NCBI GenBank assembly: GCA_025175895.1
Contig: CM046008.1
Span: 23,639,255-23,703,254 of the forward strand
DNA: 64,000 nt
Direction of reading: 5' to 3'
Origin: Wurfbainia villosa
Taxonomy: Eukaryota > Streptophyta > Magnoliopsida > Zingiberales > Zingiberaceae
Shown: positions 23,325-33,252 of the stretch, one piece after another
How positions within the stretch are numbered: the first letter of the stretch is position 1
Layout: every line of letters begins with the position of its first letter
Made by a program: the position numbers and the translations under genes
The notes under the pieces: model-generated
Databases searched by the model: none
What the model saw: only the letters and a program-made list of their open reading frames with translations
Told to the model about the DNA's origin: nothing

Positions 23325-24436
23325 ATATACGTGGTTCGGAATCTTAGGATTTCTACTCCACGAGGTGAGCTCAACGAGCTCGTGTTATGCGCATGACACT
23401 AACAACAACTCCTTCTCGACAACACGTCGGAGGTGGAGAAACCTCGTACAAGCAATAATTACAACAAGTAATACGAAATGTACAAGCAAATACAAAGAAC
23501 ACAAATGAAATACGTAAAGAACACTTTACAACAAATGGCTTTGAACTCTTGCTTATTGCTTGCTTTGGTTTGCTCTTGAAGGACTGGAATGCAGCAGCAA
23601 TTCTCCTTCAAAATCTTCCCAAAAGTCTTGGCGAAATCCTCCATCTCGAGCTCCATTTATAACCTGCATCGAGGTGATTCCGTGCCCATCAGTCGACTGA
23701 TCGTGATCATCAGTCAACTGGTCCTGTAGCCATTGTCTCACAATAACTCGATCCATGTTGTCCAAGTTCCAACGAATCCATCATCAGTCTATTGATGATC
23801 CCATCAGTCGAGTGTTCAGCGCGATCACTCGACTAAAAGACCTTCTATGCCCAAATTAGCCCCGATCAGCGACTGATGGTGTCTACAGTCGACTTCCCTC
23901 TCTCGGTAGTCGACTATTCGGCCAAAACCTAGTCAGTCGAACACCAGTCGAGTCCAATCGACCTAGAGCAGTCTATTGGCACCTATGTCAGTCGGCTGGT
24001 GTCAGATAAAACCTCAAACACTAAGTTGTTTGAGCATCTGACCGTCGGGTAAACCCTCAAACACCACGTTTGAGCATCCGACACTCAGTCTTAGCCACTT
24101 GGCCAAGTCCACCTCATCCTCTCATGGAGTTCCCCACCGAAGCTCTCTTCCCTCGGCCTACGTTCCTCGAATGCACCAAGCGCACAGCTTCACAATGTCA
24201 TCCTTCGTGTCTCTTGCCCTCAAAGTATGCTTCCCTTAGACCTCACTCCATTCGCTCCCCATTCGGCGGTCCCTCGGATGCACCAAGCGCACAACTTCGC
24301 AATGTCATCCTTTACCGACTCAAGGACCCCGAGCCTAGTGAACTTGCCAAGTCCTCAAGACTTCCCACACCAAGCCTCATGCTTGGATTTTCCATGCCAA
24401 GCCCCATGCTTGGACTTTCACCGCCAAGGCTACACA
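23325..24436 (-). repeat. G1 3' LTR, part 2
   Basis: It continues part 1 after the T-A duplication and matches 30450-31311 closely. On the minus strand a TATA-like TTATAAATGG lies near 23653-23661. Palindromic CAGTCGACTG and variants cluster at 23685-24005. The segment 24164-24334 is absent from the other G1 LTR because of the Copia-T deletion. Confidence 0.85.
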
Positions 24437-25109
24437 TGTCACGCCCGCCCTTTCCTCGTAATCTATAGGGGTTGGAAGGGCGGCGCGACGCGATCATACA
24501 TACATGCATTTGCAGCGGAAGACTTTAAACTTCTTTTTTTTTTTAAACATAGAACATGAAACATGGAGCATGCATAATCATTTCATAAGGACACTACTTA
24601 GTTCAAGTTCATAATAATCAACTTAATGGACACCAAGTAGCAACCATCAACATCAAGTAGAGTTCGACTCTTAACAACTATCATGCAAAACTTAAAGGAA
24701 AACATGCATAAGTCTGGGAACATAAAACAGATCTCTTCCACCATGCCACTACCACACACACTTTGCCCCTCCTGCTGCTCCCTTTAGTTTAGCCATTCTT
24801 TACCCTTATCTGCAGTACAAGGGAAACATGAAACTATAAGCACACATGCTTAGTAAGATCCTTTCCTACTCACAAAAGTCATACATCAAGAATTAGACAT
24901 AGAGTAGTGACATGATCGTTTAGAACATATAAGCATAGCATTCATATAAATATCATAATCACATAGACATGAAATGGGTATATGCAAGATGTTCTTTGAA
25001 AACATATACTTTATAGGTACTTAAACATAATCTCAACATAGTGGGCTCAGCATTGTACCACATCTTTGCACGCATCCCTAAATAGACCTGAGGTAGCTAA
25101 TCCCGAACC

Positions 25110-25275
25110 TACTAGGGTACTAGGTTCGTACTATGACCGTCGACCTAGGGGCAACATAACATAGAAGCCCATCCTAGGCCCATACTACGACCGTCGGCCT
25201 AGGGCAACTTAGGAGTCCATCCCGTACTGGTTCGTACTATGACCGTCGACCTAGGGGCATGTAAGAGCTCATCCC
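25110..25275 (+). repeat. Three copies of a 60-80 bp repeat
   Basis: The unit contains ACTAYGACCGTCGRCCTAGGG followed by a CCATCC-type segment; copies start near 25130, 25182 and 25226. Confidence 0.6.
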
Positions 25276-25320
25276 TTGGACCTTGCTAGGGTCCGGTACA
25301 AGTCATACAAAAGTAAAATA

Positions 25321-25503
25321 GCATATCATGTTCCTTATCATAACATATCATGTTCCTTATCATAACATATCATATTCCTTATCATAACATATCATGTTCC
25401 TTATCATAACATATCATATTCCTTATCATAACATATCATGTTCCTTTTCATAACATATCATGTTCCTTTTCATAACATATTATGTTCCTTTTCATAACAT
25501 AAA
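25321..25503 (+). repeat. 22-bp tandem repeat, about eight copies
   Basis: The unit is ATATCATGTTCCTTATCATAAC with a few substitutions (T for A, A for G). It lies between the other two arrays of the solo LTR. Confidence 0.9.
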
Positions 25504-25504
25504 A

Positions 25505-26420
25505 CATGTTAACATCATATATAGATATATCATGGCATGGAAGATCATGGGTGAGCATGAAGAAGGTTTGGCCGAAACTTCCAAGGGGGAATCTTAAGAA
25601 TTCAAACCCTAATTCAACTTGTACAAGGTCTAGCTATCAACATGTTAACATCATATACATATAAAACATGACAAGGGGAAATCCTTGGTAGCCCAAACAT
25701 GGTTTGGCCGAAACCCTAATGGAGGTTTCTCGGGATTCAAATGCTCCACAACTTACACAAAGCCTAACTAACATCATATTAACATCTTATATACATATAG
25801 CATGGCATGGAGGATTATTAGAGGGCATGAACATGGGTTGGCCGAAACCCTAAGGGAGGGTTCTTAAGAATTCAAACACTAAAACAACTTGTACAAGGTC
25901 TATCTAGCATCATACTAACATCATATACATATATAGTATGGCATGAAACATCATTAACAAGCATAAACATGGGTTGGCCGAATCCTCATGGGGGGGTTCT
26001 TAACACTTCAAACCCTAAAACAACTTGTACAAGGTCTATCTAACATCATATACATATTTAGTATGGCATAAAACATCATTAACAAGCATAACATGGGTTG
26101 GCCGAAACTTCATGGGGGTTCTAAAAAAAATTCAAACCCTAAACAACTTCTACAAGGTCTAACTAACACATGTTAACATCAATTACATATAGATCATGGC
26201 ATGGAAGATCATTAGGAGCATAAATAGGACTTGGCCGAAACTTTCAAAGGGGGGGCTTTGAAATCAAACACTCAAACAATTGTACAAAGCCTATCTATCA
26301 ACATGTTATCATCATATACATACAAAACATGGCATGGAAAATCATTAGAAGCATGAAGGGGGGTCTTGGCCGAAACTTTCAAATAGGATTTTTAAGAAAT
26401 CAACAATCAAAACAACTTGT
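25505..26420 (+). repeat. About 133-bp tandem repeat, seven copies
   Basis: A TTGGCCGAAAC word recurs near 25569, 25703, 25838, 25973, 26098, 26231 and 26366. Between copies the order is constant: a run of G, TTCTTAA, TTCAAACCCTAAA, ACAACTTGTACAAGGTCTA, then a CATCATATACATA segment. Copies have diverged by substitutions and small indels. Confidence 0.85.
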
Positions 26421-26719
26421 ACTGCAGGTGAGGGGATACTTACATCCTTTCGCTTGTTTAGTATAAGGATATACCCTAGGTGGTGTCAAGACAAGAGCTC
26501 TTTTCTTTCTTGCTTCTTGAGTTTTCGAAAATGGAAGAAGGGGATGAGGGGGTTTCGGTGGGGGAAGAAGAAGGGAAGAAGAGAATGACAAGTTGTGGTT
26601 CTCTTGTCTCCTCATACTCCTATTTATTCAATTGAAGGTGTCCCTTAGCCTCCCCTACACTTATCTATCATTTCCCATTCCCTTCTAATAGCACACCCCT
26701 GTTGGGATTCTGGTTATCG

Positions 26720-26792
26720 AATGCATCCTATGGTTTAGTTTCCTGCTTGGAGGTTCAGGGTTCAAACCCTGGGACATGCATCCCTTTTTTTT
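26720..26792 (+). other. tRNA-like pol III box pair inside the solo LTR
   Basis: An A-box-like TGGTTTAGTTTCC (26731-26743) is followed 28 bp later by a good B box, GGTTCAAACCC (26759-26769), embedded in the inverted repeat CAGGGTTCAAACCCTG. A run of eight T (26785-26792) follows and could end transcription. No full tRNA cloverleaf can be drawn, so this is not called a tRNA gene. A SINE remnant is possible. Confidence 0.4.
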
Positions 26793-26891
26793 GCTCTATT
26801 TTCTTTTATTTTTGAAAGAGCCCACATAAAAGCTCATTATAATCATGCAAAAATTCTTATAAAATTTTCTAGAAATTTTACGGGCATTACA

Positions 26892-27096
26892 ACACACTTG
26901 GACTTACGTGGTCAAACCATGTTGGACTTTCCAACACCAAGCCTCATGCTTGGACTTTTCACCACCAAGGCTACACACTTGGATTTACGTGGCCAACCCA
27001 TGTTGGACTTCCCATGACAATCTCATGTCATACGTTTTGTCTAACATCAAAATATAGTTCGAGTCAAACTCGAGTCCTGGGCTGATTTCACCAACA
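26892..27096 (-). repeat. G1 3' LTR, part 3 (inner end)
   Basis: On the minus strand it begins TGTTGGTGAAATCAGCC at 27096 and carries the CCAAGCATG.GGCTTGG modules seen at 48241-48542, to which it is nearly identical. Confidence 0.88.
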
Positions 27097-27110
27097 ATCT
27101 CCCCCTTTTT
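27097..27110 (-). promoter_or_regulatory. Polypurine tract of G1
   Basis: The minus strand reads AAAAAGGGGGAGAT directly before the 3' LTR, the expected plus-strand primer site. Confidence 0.85.
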
Positions 27111-28667
27111 GATGTTTGACAAAACCTCAAACTCAAGTCTACCAATTATCCCCAATTGGCAATTCTCACATCCCAATGAGAATTCCAACTATCCCAATTG
27201 GTAACTTCTCCTCTTTTTTAACATACATCAAAAAGGTCCTCCCCAAGGGTATGAATGTCTCATATCCCAATGAGATCTTACAATCTCTCCCTTGGAGGAA
27301 CACACATGCCTATAATCTTTCTAGTGATAAGTCTCATATCACTTAAAAGAAGCGATCCCAAATTTTCCTCCCATGAGGAAAAATACACATCCATCTTCCC
27401 ATGATGGATACCTCCCTCTAAAGGCTTGCTCCCCCTTGATCATTGCACCAACAATGTCCTTGGAGAGTCCCTAAGCTAATAGGAACACTAAACAATCAAA
27501 ATTAAGTCAAAGTTCAACAATGAACTCTCACACACCTTAAAATAGATACTCACCCTAAACACTTCTCCTAATCCATATCCAATGGATTTCCACCCTTTCT
27601 AATGATCTCCAAAGCATGTCCTAGGGTTAAGAGTGGTTAGAGAACCAAAACATAGCTGAACATGGGCCTAACAACCATGGTTTACCCGAAATCAGCATTA
27701 TCAATCGACTCTCTCAGAGATCAGTCGACTCCTTCCCACATCAGTCGACTGTCATCCATGGCAGTCAACTGATAACTGCAAAATACAGTTTTTCAATTTT
27801 CAGAAAAAAATTTTTGAAATTCATATGTAAATATACATAAGGTGAAAATTCATATGTATATTACTTATACCAATCATTATGGGTGAAAAATATTGGAAAA
27901 TTATTTTACCCACAAAATAGCGAGATTGATACAAATTTCAAAAGTTAAGAAAAGCTTCAATATTGAGCCCTCTTTGTAATGGTGATTGCTATCAAAAGAT
28001 AGACTTCGCCAAGGCTTTTCAAAATTATTTTTAAATGTTTTTAAAACCTTTAATTCTTTTTTCCTAAACATCTCACTTGTATCTAAATGTGTAAAACACA
28101 TACAAGTTCAAGTATTAGTTGTTATTTAGGGTTTCATGCATATCTCTAGGCAACATTATTTGATTCCCTTATGCATGGGACTTCAAATCATGTCTTAATC
28201 CTTAAATCCATTTTATTTATGCATGAATGATGATTATGGCATAATGATACAAGAATAAAACATGTGTCATATAATCATGATGTCATGACATGTGAATGAA
28301 ATCTAAGCATACATGACATAAAAATAACCCTAAAAATGATCATAACATTTTATATGATAAAATTAAATATGATGTCATATCATGGCAAGGCAAACAAATA
28401 ATGGAAATTATAAAATACTAAGGTATAGAATACCTAAGTGTTAAGCCCAAATTGTCATTCCTAGGATTAAGTCCATTTTTGCCTTAACGCCAATTATCCC
28501 CCTATTGTGCCAAAAATCCAAAATGGCACACCATTACTCCTAAGACCTAATTGTGTCAATTTAATCATTTTTCAACTTCTCAAAGCACATTGGCACATCC
28601 TAAGGTGTCAACTCACTATGGTTAGGTTAACTACCTATCCACTTAGGATTGACACGCCCTAACTCAT
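27111..28667 (-). other. G1 3' non-coding region
   Basis: About 1.5 kb without a credible frame, colinear with G2 61305-62727. Near 27700-27780 it has a cluster of CAGTCGACTG-type palindromes and GCCATGG words; G2 has the equivalent at 62400-62480. The stretch 27097-27450 near the polypurine tract is missing from G2. Confidence 0.6.
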
Positions 28668-28961
28668 CTAGCGTGAATCGATCACGCTTCTAGGAACCCA
28701 ATACATATTGAAGCTTCTTGGGTTAACTAGGTATTCACTAGGGATAACTTCCCTAGATACCTTCCTAATGACCCTTTTAGGTTTTGACACCTTAGTCATT
28801 TTGGTCTTTCCTAAGTCAAACCTAGGGGTAACTCCCCATTTGACCTTCTTAGTGGTTTTCTTGGTTTTTCTTGAGTCCTTAGCCACTAAGCACACATCAT
28901 GGCTAATCTTAGGGATAACTTCCCTATTAGCCTTGACCTTTCTAGACCTAGAATTAGTTCA
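28668..28961 (-). other. In-frame extension of G1 gag beyond a TGA
   Basis: After the TGA that ends the 435-residue Gag, the same frame stays open for about 96 codons to a TAG at 28668-28670. It is rich in Lys and Arg and contains REVIPSEYL and TKMTKVSKPKR, which G2 also encodes (60993-61274). G2 has GGA (Gly) where G1 has TGA. The ancestral Gag was thus probably about 530 residues. A stop mutation is the simplest reading; read-through is possible but the following base is A, not the favourable CTA context. Confidence 0.65.
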
Positions 28962-30266
28962 GTAATTGAATGAAACTTTATGGTAGGACATAGGTTTGTG
29001 ACCCAAACCTTTCTTACCCTTGGACATTTCTTGTTTCCTAGGCCTTGAATTTTGAACATTTGACCCTTTAAATGAATTTGTCATAATTGCTAGGGTCTTC
29101 TCCAATTTTTCAAGCCTTGATCTCAAAGCTCGATTTTCTAATTCTAATTTTCCCAATTTTGATCTATCATTAGATTTTTGGGAATTATTTTTCCTTTTAC
29201 GCATATGCCTAGATTTCTTGGGGTTAATGCCCAAGTTCTCTTCTATTCTCCTTATGGAATCCCTAAGTAGGATTGGTCTAGGGTTATGATGTCTAGGTTT
29301 GTCCTTAGGTAAACTAACATGCTTGGCACCTAGACAAAAATATTTATTTCTACTAGCATGCTTTTCATTGATAATAGCAAGTGAACTAAAATAGTTTTTA
29401 GCATGTTTGTTGGTCTTAGGAATTGAAGGTGCATTAATTAAATTTACCTTATGGTTAGCTTTGGAAGCTCCCCCTACATGAGATGCCCCTTCTTGCCCTT
29501 TCTTCTTCCCCCTAAGGCATTGGCTTCGGTAGTGTCCTCTTTGGTTGCATTTAAAGCACACAATATGCTCTTTGCTCTTTCTAGTGAGAACTCCGGCATC
29601 CTTTGACTTTTGGTTGACTTTTGGCACCGGTGCTTTTTCCTTAGCCAATTTTGGGCATTTACTCTTGTAATGCTCTTTCTCCTTACACTCAAAGCATATT
29701 ATGTGATCTTTATTATTAATTATAATGTATGAGTTACCTAGGGAGGTGGTTGAAGCCTCTTGATCACTTCTCCCAGATGTTGAAGCTTCTTCTTGATCTT
29801 GTTCCGGGATGGAAGTCTTCTCCTCCCCCTCAATGCTAGAGGTGGAGGTCTCCACCAAATCATCAACATCGTCGAAGGTTGATGGCAATTCTTCCTCATC
29901 ATGGACCAATGTGGGCTCTTCATGAAATTTGATCACCTTGCCCCATAGGTCCTTAGCATCCCTATAATTACCTAATCTTGACCAAATATGGTTAGGAATC
30001 AAATCACTTAGCAATTTGATTACCTTGAGGTTTGTCTTGAAATCCTTCATTTGGTCCTTGGTCCATCTTGATTTTTGTATTAGCTTGTTTTCCTTATCCC
30101 TAGGCACTTCAAAACCATTTTCAATAATCAACATGAAATCAAAATCGGTTTCGAGATATACCTCCATCCTTTTCTTCCACCAAGAAAAGTCTCCATCAAA
30201 TTTCGGTGGATGGATGTTATAGGCGGTCATCTTGTCGTGCTTGTGTTGGCGGTTAGTCCTCGACAA
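28959..30266 (-). CDS. gag: G1 Gag, 435 residues, intact
   Basis: A capsid/nucleocapsid polyprotein of a gag-only element; it would bind element RNA in cytoplasmic virus-like particles. Residues 18-118 form the capsid-like part (PKFDGDFSWWKKRM, NYRDAKDLWGKVIKFHEE), then an acidic Ser/Glu-rich linker (120-175), a first zinc knuckle C191-x2-C194-x4-H199-x4-C204, a second C237-x2-C240-x4-H245-x4-C250, basic stretches, and a heptad-like coiled coil at about 369-396 (LGKLELENRALRSRLEKLEK). The first ATG is 21 nt from the PBS; a second Met at residue 13 is also possible. No protease or pol follows. The frame is uninterrupted, unlike every other gene in the window, although the C-terminus looks cut by a TGA. 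Confidence 0.85.
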   Translation of the reverse strand: MSRTNRQHKHDKMTAYNIHPPKFDGDFSWWKKRMEVYLETDFDFMLIIENGFEVPRDKENKLIQKSRWTKDQMKDFKTNLKVIKLLSDLIPNHIWSRLGNYRDAKDLWGKVIKFHEEPTLVHDEEELPSTFDDVDDLVETSTSSIEGEEKTSIPEQDQEEASTSGRSDQEASTTSLGNSYIIINNKDHIICFECKEKEHYKSKCPKLAKEKAPVPKVNQKSKDAGVLTRKSKEHIVCFKCNQRGHYRSQCLRGKKKGQEGASHVGGASKANHKVNLINAPSIPKTNKHAKNYFSSLAIINEKHASRNKYFCLGAKHVSLPKDKPRHHNPRPILLRDSIRRIEENLGINPKKSRHMRKRKNNSQKSNDRSKLGKLELENRALRSRLEKLEKTLAIMTNSFKGSNVQNSRPRKQEMSKGKKGLGHKPMSYHKVSFNY

Positions 30267-30273
30267 GCTCCTC

Positions 30274-30285
30274 GCTCTAATACCA
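30274..30285 (-). promoter_or_regulatory. Primer binding site of G1
   Basis: The minus strand reads TGGTATTAGAGC two bases after the LTR end CCAACA. It has one difference from the usual tRNA-Met complement TGGTATCAGAGC. Confidence 0.8.
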
Positions 30286-30287
30286 CT

Positions 30288-31316
30288 TGTTGGAACATCG
30301 GTGGACGGCTAGAGGGGGTGAATAGCCCTTAATCACGTGTACGGTGGAATTCGATCGCTCTTCGTGTGCTCGTCTACAATACTCGTTAATGTGCAGCGGA
30401 AATAATAGTAATACGAATACAAAAGACAAGCATACACAAATACACACGATATACATGGTTCGGAACCTTAGGGTTCCTACTCCATGAGGTGAGCTCAACG
30501 AGCTCGTGTTATGCGCACGACACTAACAACAAGTCCTTCTCGACAACGCGTCAGAGGTGGAGAAATCTCGTACAAGCAATTACAACAAGTAATACGAAAT
30601 GTACAAGCAAATACAAAGAATACAAATGAAATAAGTAAAGACCACTTTACAACAAATGTCTTTGAACTCTTGCTTGTTGCTTGCTTTGGTTTTCTCTTGA
30701 AGGACTGAAATGCAGCAACAATTCCCCTTCAAAATCTTCCCAAAAGTCTTGGCGAAATGCTCCATCTCGAGCTCCATTTATAACCTGCATCGAGCTGATT
30801 TCGCGTCCATCAGTCGACTGATCATGACTATCAGTCAACTGGTCCTATAGTCGTTGTCTCACAACGACTCGATCCATGCTGGCCAAGTTCCAACGGATCC
30901 ATCATCAGTTGACTAATCATGCCCATCAATCAACTAATGATCCCATCAGTCGAGTGTTGGGTGCGAACACTTGATTGGAAGACCTTCTGTGCCCAAATTT
31001 GCCTCGATCCCGATCGATCTCCATCATCACGATCGATGGCGCGCGATAACTTTCCTCCTAGCCGATCGTTTCGCCGTAACTCGATCAATGAACATCGGTT
31101 GAGTCCAATCGACCTAGAGCAGTTGACTGGCACCTATGTCAGTCGACTGATGTTGGGTAAAACCTCAAACACCAAGTTGTTTGAGCATCCGACCGTCGGG
31201 TAAACCCTCAAACACCATGTTTGAGCATCCGACACTCAGTCTTAGCCACTTGGCCAAGTCCACCTCATCCTCTCATAGAGTTCCCCACCGAAGATCTCTT
31301 CCCTTGGCCTACGTCA
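30288..31316 (-). repeat. G1 5' LTR, inner part
   Basis: It matches the 3' LTR parts at 11762-11928 and 23330-24163. A TATA-like TTATAAATGG (minus strand, 30774-30782) and CAGTCGACTG palindromes (30808-31150) are kept. It breaks at CCTACGT where Copia-T begins. Confidence 0.85.
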
Positions 31317-33237
31317 TGTTAGTTATAGCCCTAAGAACCAATCATGTGATGGTTGAATAGGGAACATTTTGTATCATATTCTATAAAGGCAAAGGATTGG
31401 TTATTATATTTAAGTCTTGCTTGTGCCAGCTAAATTAAATATAGTAATGCCCTAGAAAAGTAGGTTCTTATCTACAGCACATCAATTGGCAGAATTGATT
31501 ATGAGAGGCTGTAGAGAACACTTTCTAAATGTTCCCAGTCAAGTATTAATATGCAAGGGCAATATTAATACATAAAGACTAGCATGTAGGTCAATTGATG
31601 ACTTGATCTCACAAGTCATGGATATATGATATCAAGTTGACACATGGGTATATATTAGAGAATATATACTGAACTGACCCGCCATGAGAAAGTTTCATGG
31701 ATCGTTATATGAGTGTCATAAACTTTCTCATGTGACTATTGGTATGAATAGTCCTCGACCAAGTCACTACTGCCTACATAAGGAGTTATGTACTTTGGTA
31801 TCAAACGCCACCCGTAATGTGGTGGACCATAAAGGCGACATCGGGTATATAACAAATTATGCGAAGGGATGTGAGTGATGTAGATGGGATCTATCCCTCT
31901 CATATGACGAGAGTGATATCGGTGGGCCCCTTGATTGAGTAGAACTACTAAAACGCATGGCCATGCTCGAATGAGTCAATATGAGATATTGAGCTCATTT
32001 GTTTGAGTTAGTTTACTCAGGGATCAAGAAACACATAGATTGATCGAGGATGACACGGTCTATGCCTCATTGATCAATATGATATCAAGGATAGAAGGAC
32101 ACGGTCATATATTATAGTAGTCACGGAAAGGTTAGTCGGATCTTGACTTATCTCATAACTTGGGTAGCAATGATGTATTGCTAGATGCCGCTCATTGCTT
32201 GTGTATCTAAAAGAGTTTAGGTCCACTGCCAACGTTATGAGAGCCTATATGGTCACACACAAAGAGCATGATGATTAGAGGAATTAGAGTATTCTAGTTT
32301 GACTAGAATAATTTGGGAATAAGCTTAAGTACAAAATGGTTTTTGGACTTTAAGCTTAATGAGAATTTTAGCTAATTGATTTAATGAGATTAATTCAATA
32401 TGTTACCTCATTGATTTAATAAGATTAATTCAATATGATAACATAAGCTTAATTGAATTAATAAGATTAATTCAATATGATAACATAAGCTTAATTGAAT
32501 TAATAAGATTAATTCAATATGATAACATAAGCTTAATTGAATTAATAAGATTAATTCAACATGCATGAATGCCACATAAGAATGCCACATAAGCATGCCA
32601 CATAAGCATGCCACCTAAGCATCCACCTAAGCTAGATAAGGTGGAAGGAAACAAAATGGTTTTGTCTCCTTAAGTGGCCGGCCAAACAAGGAAGCCAAAT
32701 CCTTTTTGAGTGTGTCTCAATGCAATGGATTGCATTGAATGTGAAGGAGGTGGAAGGGTTTTTCCAACCCTATAAAAGGCTCCATGGAGTGGCCGGCCAA
32801 AGTAGAATTTTTGGTGGGTGTGGTTGTTGGGAGCTTGAGGCTTGGAGAGAGCTTGAGAGCTTATTGTTGTGTGGCTTTTGTGAGTGTAGCAAGAAGAGTA
32901 GTCTTCTTCTTCCCTTCTCTTTTTCCCTAGCTTCCTCTCCTTTAGGGACTTCTCTAGCAAGAAGTAAAGGAGAGCTCCTCTAGTTTTTCCTTTGTGAGAC
33001 AAGAGCTTGCTCGTGTGGATACATATAGAGGCACGGACACTTGAACGTGCTAAAGATCCAACAAACAAAAGGAAGAAGCGGGATTAACAAGGGCACGCAA
33101 CAAAGGTAATCCTCTCCTATAAGATAGGCTTGGTTTAGAGAAATTTATTTTATACGAGTTTGCTTTCGCATGGATCACTTGGAAGGGATCCTATTTTCCG
33201 TTGCGCATATGCCATTTGGCATAAAGAATTCCCTACA
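31317..33237 (+). repeat. Copia-T 5' LTR (1.9 kb)
   Basis: It runs TGTTAGTTATAGCCC to GAATTCCCTACA. A TATA box (TATAAAAGG, 32771-32779) lies about 465 bp before the end. Its start resembles the minus-strand solo LTR at 33652-35466, so both belong to related families. An AT-rich hairpin array lies upstream of the TATA box. Confidence 0.85.
32410..32560 (+). repeat. 42-bp tandem array with perfect hairpins
   Basis: Four units at 42-bp spacing begin near 32410, 32452, 32494 and 32536. The last three contain ATTGAATTAAT, a 3-nt loop AAG, and ATTAATTCAAT, a perfect 11-bp stem; the first has one change. AAGCTTA recurs between them. A shorter repeat of GCCACATAAGCAT follows at 32568-32632. Confidence 0.85.
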
Positions 33238-33252
33238 GTGGTATCAGAGCCA
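33238..33252 (+). promoter_or_regulatory. Primer binding site of Copia-T
   Basis: GTGGTATCAGAGCC follows the LTR end directly, a full match to the tRNA-Met complement core. Confidence 0.88.

Larger units (their letters stand above)
24437..26891 (-). mobile_element. Del-type gypsy solo LTR (duplication acaca)
   Basis: On the minus strand it runs TGTAATGCCCGTAAAATTTC to GGGCGGGCGTGACA, 2455 bp, flanked by acaca at 24432-24436 and 26892-26896. Removing it restores the G1 LTR. It holds no PBS, polypurine tract or pol. It is unusual in being built largely of three tandem arrays, and it contains a pol III-like box pair on the plus strand. Confidence 0.85.

Noticed and set aside
26720..26792. Functional tRNA gene
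   Set aside because: An A-box-like word, a B box and a T run are present, but the arms do not form a cloverleaf and no anticodon arm can be placed.
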